NCBI RefSeq assembly: GCF_018278905.1
Contig: NZ_CP046600.1
Span: forward strand, 4,464,001-4,528,000
Direction: 5' to 3'
Source of the DNA: Mycobacterium spongiae
GTDB lineage: Bacteria > Actinomycetota > Actinomycetes > Mycobacteriales > Mycobacteriaceae
Length of the DNA stretch: 64,000 bases
Shown: positions 59,493 to 64,000 of the stretch, in pieces
Layout: each line of letters begins with the position of its first letter
How positions within the stretch are numbered: position 1 is the first letter of the stretch
Program-made: the position numbers and the translations under genes
Notes under the pieces: generated by a model
The model's input: the letters and a program-made list of their open reading frames with translations, nothing else
Told to the model about the DNA's origin: nothing
The model's database searches: none

Positions 59493-59505
59493 GGTACCCG
59501 GTACC
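59493..59505. promoter_or_regulatory. GGTACC palindrome in the cobF/oxygenase divergent promoter
   Basis: GGTACCCGGTACC is a 13-base perfect palindrome centred about 70 bases upstream of the oxygenase ATG and about 140 upstream of cobF, with further CTC/GAG symmetry outside. It has the size and location of a dimeric-regulator operator. No regulator gene is adjacent. Confidence 0.4.
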
Positions 59506-59571
59506 ATGAGTATTGATCATCGAGTGTGATCGGCCTCACGCCTGAAGCGCCCGACGAAGGGACACCAAGCG

Positions 59572-60477
59572 ATGACCACAGCGGTGCAACCTCGTGGGCC
59601 GAGTCGTGAAGAGTTCTCAGAGCGCCTGCTCAAGGGCTCGGTCAAGAAGTCCTACGAGCCCGTCGTCGACATCGACTGGGATGCACCACTCGACCCGGAC
59701 AAGTTCTATCTGCCCCCCAAGCTGGTGTCGCTGTATGACACCGGAATGTGGGACGAGATGACCCGCGCACAACAAATCGAGCTGTCCCGCCAGGAGTTGG
59801 TCAATACGCTGTCGGCGGGGATCTGGTTCGAGAACATGCTCAATCAATCGTTGCTGCGCACCATCCTCCACGAGGACCCCACCAGCCGCTCGACGCACTA
59901 CAAACTGACCGAACTGGGCGATGAGACCCGCCATATGGTCATGTTCGGCAAAGCGATCGAGCGTATCGGCGCCAAGCCCGTACAACCGCGGCGGTTTCAT
60001 CGGATGATCATCAATACCCTGCCCCTGGCGTTCCAGCGGGGCGCGATGCTGTGGGTGGCCGCCCTGATCGGTGAGGAAATCTTCGACTCGCTGCAACGGC
60101 AGATGATGGACGACCCGGACTTGCAGCCACTCATCCAACGGCTCATGCGGATTCACGTCACCGAAGAAGCGCGCCACATTCAATTCGCGCGTGACGGCGC
60201 ACGCAAACGCGTCGCTGAGATGCCACGCTCCAACCGGTGGTTCATCGCCAACATCAACGGTCTCGGTGGCTATTTCTTCAACTACCTGTTCAGCAATCCG
60301 ATCCCGTATGCCCGGGTGGGTCTGGACCCAAGGCGGGCACGAAAAGCGGCCCTCGCCAGCGCGCACCGCCGCGAGATGCAGGTCGCCGGATTCTCCGGGC
60401 TGGCAGCGTTCTTGACCGACGCGGGCTTAATGGGCCCAATCGCGCGTCGCGGGTGGAAGCGCAGCCGGTTTCTGTGA
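59572..60477 (+). CDS. AurF-like diiron oxygenase
   Basis: 301 residues. Four-helix ferritin-like core with iron ligands in ELVNTLSAGIWFENMLNQSL, TELGDETRHMVMFGKAIERI, AALIGEEIFDSLQRQ and IHVTEEARHIQFARDGARKR: a pair of E-x-x-R-H type motifs as in the p-aminobenzoate N-oxygenase AurF family. Family members oxidise amines to hydroxylamine/nitro groups or hydroxylate. ATG 59572 follows AAGGGA. Its stop overlaps the start of a flavin monooxygenase by GTGA, so the two are coupled, probably acting on one substrate. The substrate is unknown. Confidence 0.87.
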   Translation: MTTAVQPRGPSREEFSERLLKGSVKKSYEPVVDIDWDAPLDPDKFYLPPKLVSLYDTGMWDEMTRAQQIELSRQELVNTLSAGIWFENMLNQSLLRTILHEDPTSRSTHYKLTELGDETRHMVMFGKAIERIGAKPVQPRRFHRMIINTLPLAFQRGAMLWVAALIGEEIFDSLQRQMMDDPDLQPLIQRLMRIHVTEEARHIQFARDGARKRVAEMPRSNRWFIANINGLGGYFFNYLFSNPIPYARVGLDPRRARKAALASAHRREMQVAGFSGLAAFLTDAGLMGPIARRGWKRSRFL

Positions 60478-61781
60478 CCCCAGCACCCGCTGGAGCCAGC
60501 CACCAAGTCTTACCGGTCGCGGTGGTTGGCGCGGGAGCGGGCGGCCAGGCGGTTGCGGCCGCACTGATGGCGGCCGGTATCAGCGACTTCGCGATCTTCG
60601 ACAAGACGCCTGCGGCCCCGCCACGCTGGCCGGCGCCGCTCGCAGGTCGGTTGCGCCTCGGCCGCAACATTGTCCGATCAGCATTCGACGACAGCACCGA
60701 CACCTGGACGCTCAGGACAGACTGCGGCCACGATTTAAGGGCCCGTGTCGCCATCGCCGCCCACAGCTCGGTGCTCGTCCCCTGGATACCCGACTTCGCG
60801 GGGAGCGCGGACTTCCAGGGCGAGTCGTTTCACGCGGCGGCGTGGCCCGCTGACTTCGATCCGACCGGCAAGCGCGTCGCGATCATCGGGGCAGACGCCG
60901 CTGCCGGCTATTTCGTCGGCCAACTGGTCGAGTCGGCCCGATCGGTCACCCTCTTCGCCCACGCACCGCGCCGCGTTGTCACCGTGGTGCCATCGCGGAT
61001 GACCCGAGCCAAACACTGGCTGCAGCGCCACATCCGTAGCCCGCGACCAGGCCCGGTGCTGACGGGGCCGGCTATCGAAGCGCTGACCTCGTCGGGGATC
61101 CGCACCAGCGATGGCCTCGTGCATCGGACCGACACCATCATCTTCGGCACCGGGTTGGCGATCGCCGACGACGTCTGTGATCAAACGCTGATCGGTACCG
61201 GCGGATTGCCCCTCCGCCGGGCTTGGCGCGCCGGCAGCGAACCGTACTTCGGGGTCGCCGTGCACGGTTTCCCCAACCTCTTCTTCGTCCCGGGCCCCGA
61301 TACCGTCGCACAGGCACGCTATGTCACCGAATGCGTGCAGCTGATGAAACGCACGGCGAGCACCCGCATCGAGGTGCGTCGCAGCAGCCAGCAGGTGTTC
61401 AACGAGCGCGCCCTGACCAGATCTGCCCAGCCGCGTTCGGTTGCATCGGTGTTCTCGCTGTCATCCGGCACCGCCGAGGACAATGAAATCTACGAGGGCG
61501 CTGCGACGCTGACGTTGGCGGGCACCCGCCATCGGGTTCGGGTCCGGCTGACCGGTCACCTCGACCCGATCGACGGGAATTATCACTGGCAGGGGATGAT
61601 TCTTGATTCCCTGCCGAAGGACGCACGCACGCATACCGGGCCGACGACCCTGACCGTGGGCGAGCACACCGCACCGGCGCGAGTCGTCGAACGAACACCG
61701 TGGGGAACGCACTCGGTTGCCGGAGTGGGCGCACCGCCCTACCCCGCACGCGTCGGCTACCCCAACCTTGACCGAACCTAG
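60474..61781 (+). CDS. FAD-dependent monooxygenase-like protein with DUF4873 domain (Rv0943c counterpart)
   Basis: 435 residues from GTG 60474 (GTGA overlap). The FAD-binding fold starts VAVVGAGAGGQAVAAALMAA; a second nucleotide-binding loop is RVAIIGADAAAGYFVGQLVE, where the third Gly of the usual GxGxxG/A is altered. The BVMO/FMO-like middle has VHGFPNLFFVPGPDT. Residues about 335-435 are a DUF4873 domain (YEGAATLTLAGTRHRVRVRL, then HLDPIDGNYHWQGMI). The N-terminal substrate/FAD region is shorter than in complete BVMOs, so catalysis is not certain. H37Rv Rv0943c is about 346 residues, shorter at the N-terminus. It is probably partnered with the diiron oxygenase. Confidence 0.85.
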   Translation: MTPAPAGASHQVLPVAVVGAGAGGQAVAAALMAAGISDFAIFDKTPAAPPRWPAPLAGRLRLGRNIVRSAFDDSTDTWTLRTDCGHDLRARVAIAAHSSVLVPWIPDFAGSADFQGESFHAAAWPADFDPTGKRVAIIGADAAAGYFVGQLVESARSVTLFAHAPRRVVTVVPSRMTRAKHWLQRHIRSPRPGPVLTGPAIEALTSSGIRTSDGLVHRTDTIIFGTGLAIADDVCDQTLIGTGGLPLRRAWRAGSEPYFGVAVHGFPNLFFVPGPDTVAQARYVTECVQLMKRTASTRIEVRRSSQQVFNERALTRSAQPRSVASVFSLSSGTAEDNEIYEGAATLTLAGTRHRVRVRLTGHLDPIDGNYHWQGMILDSLPKDARTHTGPTTLTVGEHTAPARVVERTPWGTHSVAGVGAPPYPARVGYPNLDRT

Positions 61782-61900
61782 ACACGAACTGGGCCCATAC
61801 CCTACATTTTGGGATTTGTTGAGCAGATTCTCAGCTTTTGGCCGGTTTAGCGCGGATAAGCTAGGCAACGGCGCCGGTTGGCGGGTGACTGCGCACTCAT

Positions 61901-62125
61901 GTGGCCAACTCCTGGGTGGTGCCTGGAAGACAACAAGACAGACAAGAACGGCGTGTTCGGCGTGATGATGGTTGGTGTTTCGGCTGGGCGGAGTCGAGCC
62001 ATCCGACCGACCGATGCCCGGTCTGCAACGCCGCCTGCGGCGATCATCCGAAGATAGATAGGGCTGCCGCCAACGAGGACCGAAGCGTCACGCCACGCGG
62101 CAGCAGTTCGAGGAGCACTAGATGA
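61901..62125 (+). CDS. Small Cys/His-containing ORF, first of a coupled trio
   Basis: Up to 74 residues from GTG 61901; a later start is possible. The core DDGWCFGWAESSHPTDRCPV and CNAACGDH has Cys and His spaced like a zinc-binding knuckle (CPVCNAACGDH). Its stop overlaps the next ATG by four bases (ATGA). Function is unknown. The overlap chain and the ordered Cys/His cluster are the only support. Confidence 0.4.
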   Translation: MANSWVVPGRQQDRQERRVRRDDGWCFGWAESSHPTDRCPVCNAACGDHPKIDRAAANEDRSVTPRGSSSRSTR

Positions 62126-62268
62126 AACGGGACGGCACCGCGGCACCGGAACGCCGGTTCATGACGTCCGGCCGTTTCAGGACCAAGAAACCGCGGGAAG
62201 TCGCTGCGCTGCGTGCCCGGTCGCTGGCGGCGACTAGCGCGCCTGGGGCGACAGGGTGGTTCCGGTGA
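62122..62268 (+). CDS. 48-residue basic ORF upstream of STAS-HATPase gene
   Basis: ATG 62122 has a perfect GAGGAG six bases upstream and overlaps the preceding small ORF; its TGA overlaps the next gene's GTG (GTGA). The product (MKRDGTAAPERRFMTSGRFR start) is Arg/Lys-rich with an Ala-rich end. No family is recognised. Overlaps on both sides plus a strong ribosome-binding site favour real translation, at least as a coupling leader for the downstream gene. Confidence 0.5.
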   Translation: MKRDGTAAPERRFMTSGRFRTKKPREVAALRARSLAATSAPGATGWFR

Positions 62269-63029
62269 GCGCCATAGCCGAGTCGCCCAGCTCGTTGGCC
62301 ATCGCAGCGCGAACCGAAAGGTCCGTGATGATTCTGACCGCCGACGGCGTGCTTGACGCGAACAGCGCCGCCTCGCTTCGCGACAGCATCACGCAGGCCA
62401 CCCTCGAGGCGCCAGCTGCCGTCATCGTCGACGTGACCGCTCTTCACGTCCCCCAGGAAGCCGCGTGGGCAGCCTTCACCAGCGCCCGCTGGCAGGTCGA
62501 CACTCGGCCCGGCGTTCCCATCGTGATCGTCTGCGCCCAACGCTCCGGCCGCGCCGCCATCACCCGCACGGGAGTCGCCCGCTTCATGCCCGTGTACCCG
62601 ACAGAGAAAGGGGCGATGCGGGCCATCGGCCGGCTCAAGCGTCGCAATGGCTCCTATGCCCGCATGGAGCTGCCCGCCAACGTGAGCAGCCTGCGCGAAT
62701 CACGCAGACTGGTCCGCGAGTGGCTCACCGAGTGGTCACGTCCCGCGCTTATCCCGGTCGCGTTGGTGATCGTCAACGTCTTCATGGAAAACGTGCTCAA
62801 ACACACCGAAAGCAGGCCGGTGCTACGGATCGAGAGCGACGGAACGACGGCGACCATCGCAGTTTCGGACGCCAGCAGTGCTCCCGCCGTCCGGCTAGCC
62901 TCGCCGCCCACAGGAATTGACGTCTCCGGCCTGGCGCTCGTGGCAGCGCTGTCCCGCGCCTGGGGCAGCAGTCCCACCTCGTCGGGCAAGACAGTCTGGG
63001 CAGTCATCGGTCCGGAAAACCAGCTTTGA
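62265..63029 (+). CDS. STAS-HATPase fusion, anti-sigma/antagonist-type regulator (Rv0941c-type)
   Basis: 254 residues from GTG 62265. Residues about 15-105 are STAS-like (VMILTADGVLDANSAASLRD, then PAAVIVDVTALHVPQEAAW), but the Ser/Thr normally phosphorylated in anti-sigma antagonists (after the Asp of the D-S motif) is not evident. Residues about 150-250 are a GHKL ATPase like RsbW/SpoIIAB: N-box VFMENVLKHTES and G-box GIDVSGLALVAALSRAWGSS. A protein holding both antagonist-like and kinase-like modules is unusual for partner switching. No sigma-factor gene is adjacent. Confidence 0.85.
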   Translation: MSAIAESPSSLAIAARTERSVMILTADGVLDANSAASLRDSITQATLEAPAAVIVDVTALHVPQEAAWAAFTSARWQVDTRPGVPIVIVCAQRSGRAAITRTGVARFMPVYPTEKGAMRAIGRLKRRNGSYARMELPANVSSLRESRRLVREWLTEWSRPALIPVALVIVNVFMENVLKHTESRPVLRIESDGTTATIAVSDASSAPAVRLASPPTGIDVSGLALVAALSRAWGSSPTSSGKTVWAVIGPENQL

Positions 63030-63061
63030 ACAGTGCAGGCGTACCCGGTTGCGGGCCAAAC

Positions 63062-63075
63062 TAGAACACGTTCTA
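63062..63075 (+). promoter_or_regulatory. KstR-type operator before second LLM gene
   Basis: TAGAACACGTTCTA matches TnnAACnnGTTnnA and is palindromic outside its central AC. It lies 36 bases before the GTG start of the LLM gene. It shares the 14-base string GAACACGTTCTAAT with the site at 40.77 kb. Confidence 0.85.
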
Positions 63076-63111
63076 ATCTGTATGGCGGGTCCTTTCGAGG
63101 AAGGTGACGAC

Positions 63112-63978
63112 GTGCGCTTCAGCTACGCCGAGGCAATGACCGACTTTTCGTTTTACCTCCCGCTGGCCAAGGCCGCCGAGGCAGCCGGGTACAGCAGCAT
63201 GACGATCCCCGACAGCGTCGCCTACCCCTTCGAGTCGGATTCGAAGTACCCCTACACCCCCGACGGCAACCGCGAATTCCTCGACGGCAAGCCGTTCATC
63301 GAGACATTCGTCCTCACAGCGGCATTGGGCGCGGTGACGACGACATTGCGGTTCAACTTCTTCGTCCTCAAGCTGCCGATCCGCCCGCCGGCGTTGGTGG
63401 CCAAGCAAGCCGGTTCATTGGCTGCCTTGATCGGCAACCGAGTTGGGCTCGGCGTGGGCACCAGCCCCTGGCCGGAAGACTACGAGCTCATGGGCGTCCC
63501 CTTCGCCAAGCGCGGCAAGCGGATTGACGAATGCATCGATATCGTGCGTGGCCTCACCTCCGGTGAGTACTTCGAGTTCCACGGCGAGTTCTATGACATC
63601 CCCAAGACGAAGATGACCCCGGCGCCGACCCAGCCGATCCCCATATTGATCGGCGGACACGCCGATGCCGCGTTGCGGCGGGCGGCACGTGCCGACGGGT
63701 GGATGCACGGGGGCGGCGATCCAGAAGAACTCGACCGGATGATCGGCCGGATCAAGCAGCTTCGCGAAGAAGAGGGCAAGACCGGCCCGTTCGAGATCCA
63801 CGTGATCTCGGTCGACGGCTTCACGGCGGATGGTGTCAAGCGGCTCGAGGACAAAGGGGTGACCGACGTAATCGTCGGCTTCCGCATCCCCTACATCATG
63901 GGGGCCGACACCGAGCCGCTGGACACCAAGATCCGCAATCTGGAGATGTTCGCCGAGAATGTGATCGCGAAAGTCTAA
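63112..63978 (+). CDS. LLM-class (F420-dependent-like) oxidoreductase, Rv0940c-type
   Basis: 288 residues from GTG 63112, chosen because GAGGAAGG (63097-63104) precedes it and because the length equals that of H37Rv Rv0940c; ATG 63082 is the alternative. Luciferase-like barrel: FSYAEAMTDFSFYLPLAKAA, SLAALIGNRVGLGVGTSPWP, GEFYDIPKTKMTPAPTQPIP, ILIGGHADAALRRAARADGW. It probably uses F420. The KstR-type operator points to control with cholesterol catabolism. The coding sequence ends 22 bases before the window edge. Confidence 0.92.
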   Translation: MRFSYAEAMTDFSFYLPLAKAAEAAGYSSMTIPDSVAYPFESDSKYPYTPDGNREFLDGKPFIETFVLTAALGAVTTTLRFNFFVLKLPIRPPALVAKQAGSLAALIGNRVGLGVGTSPWPEDYELMGVPFAKRGKRIDECIDIVRGLTSGEYFEFHGEFYDIPKTKMTPAPTQPIPILIGGHADAALRRAARADGWMHGGGDPEELDRMIGRIKQLREEEGKTGPFEIHVISVDGFTADGVKRLEDKGVTDVIVGFRIPYIMGADTEPLDTKIRNLEMFAENVIAKV

Positions 63979-64000
63979 GCACCACAGGGGATCGATCCCA

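Overview
The window is chromosomal DNA from a slow-growing pathogenic-type Mycobacterium close to, but not inside, the M. tuberculosis complex (MTBC). The evidence is several PE_PGRS genes, mprAB-pepD, an mmpS/mmpL pair, mycolyltransferase, KstR-type operators, many GTG starts with 4-nt overlaps, and long gene-by-gene synteny with the inverse of H37Rv Rv0940c-Rv0988. It differs from MTBC by carrying intact cobF, a full-length Fpg2-type DNA glycosylase and a full-length mycolyltransferase, by several insertions, and by lacking csoR/ctpV, mscL and PE_PGRS16-18 at their usual sites. A member of the M. kansasii / M. tuberculosis-associated clade fits best; species cannot be fixed from the sequence alone. 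All comparisons to H37Rv are from memory of its annotation.

Region 1 (1-10.3 kb) is accessory DNA with no counterpart at this place in H37Rv. It holds an MmpL transporter cut by the window edge, translationally coupled to an unusual MmpS protein with an extra four-helix membrane domain; a litter of PE_PGRS genes in various states of decay; transposase remnants (TnpB-like and IS3-like); and an 810-residue fusion of a PLP-dependent alpha-oxoamine synthase with a BioF2/FemAB-like GNAT domain. This fusion is the best candidate for an undescribed lipid-type biosynthetic enzyme.

Region 2 (10.3-15.4 kb) is the Rv0986-Rv0987-Rv0988 ABC/AttH-like operon, visibly more AT-rich, with an IS3-family scrap beside its 3' end and a gene-free 0.6 kb beside its 5' end where mscL would be expected. 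Region 3 (15.4-20.1 kb) is the envelope-stress module mprA-mprB-pepD-moaB2 plus rpmF, with two 19-bp MprA boxes.

Region 4 (20.4-28.9 kb) is a six-gene acyl-CoA carboxylase and beta-oxidation operon (AtuA-like, fadE13, accD2, accA2, fadE12, echA7) whose gene set matches bacterial acyclic-terpene (geranyl-CoA carboxylase) catabolism. Region 5 (29-52.4 kb) is mostly core: a DUF1707 protein, a crotonase, a MoxR/VWA pair, an inserted acyl-CoA ligase, purN-purH, PerM, the 34-kDa-antigen-like protein, an F420/LLM enzyme under a KstR site, sucCD, an M23 peptidase with a membrane partner, uvrD1, chorismate mutase with a structured leader, a mycolyltransferase, pgi and an SDR.

Region 6 (52.4-64 kb) preserves what looks like the ancestral arrangement of a segment deleted in MTBC: intact fpg2, hydrolase, O-methyltransferase, two tandem PE_PGRS genes, cobF, and a diiron oxygenase coupled to a flavin monooxygenase. 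It is followed by two tiny coupled ORFs, a STAS-HATPase fusion protein and a second KstR-marked LLM enzyme.
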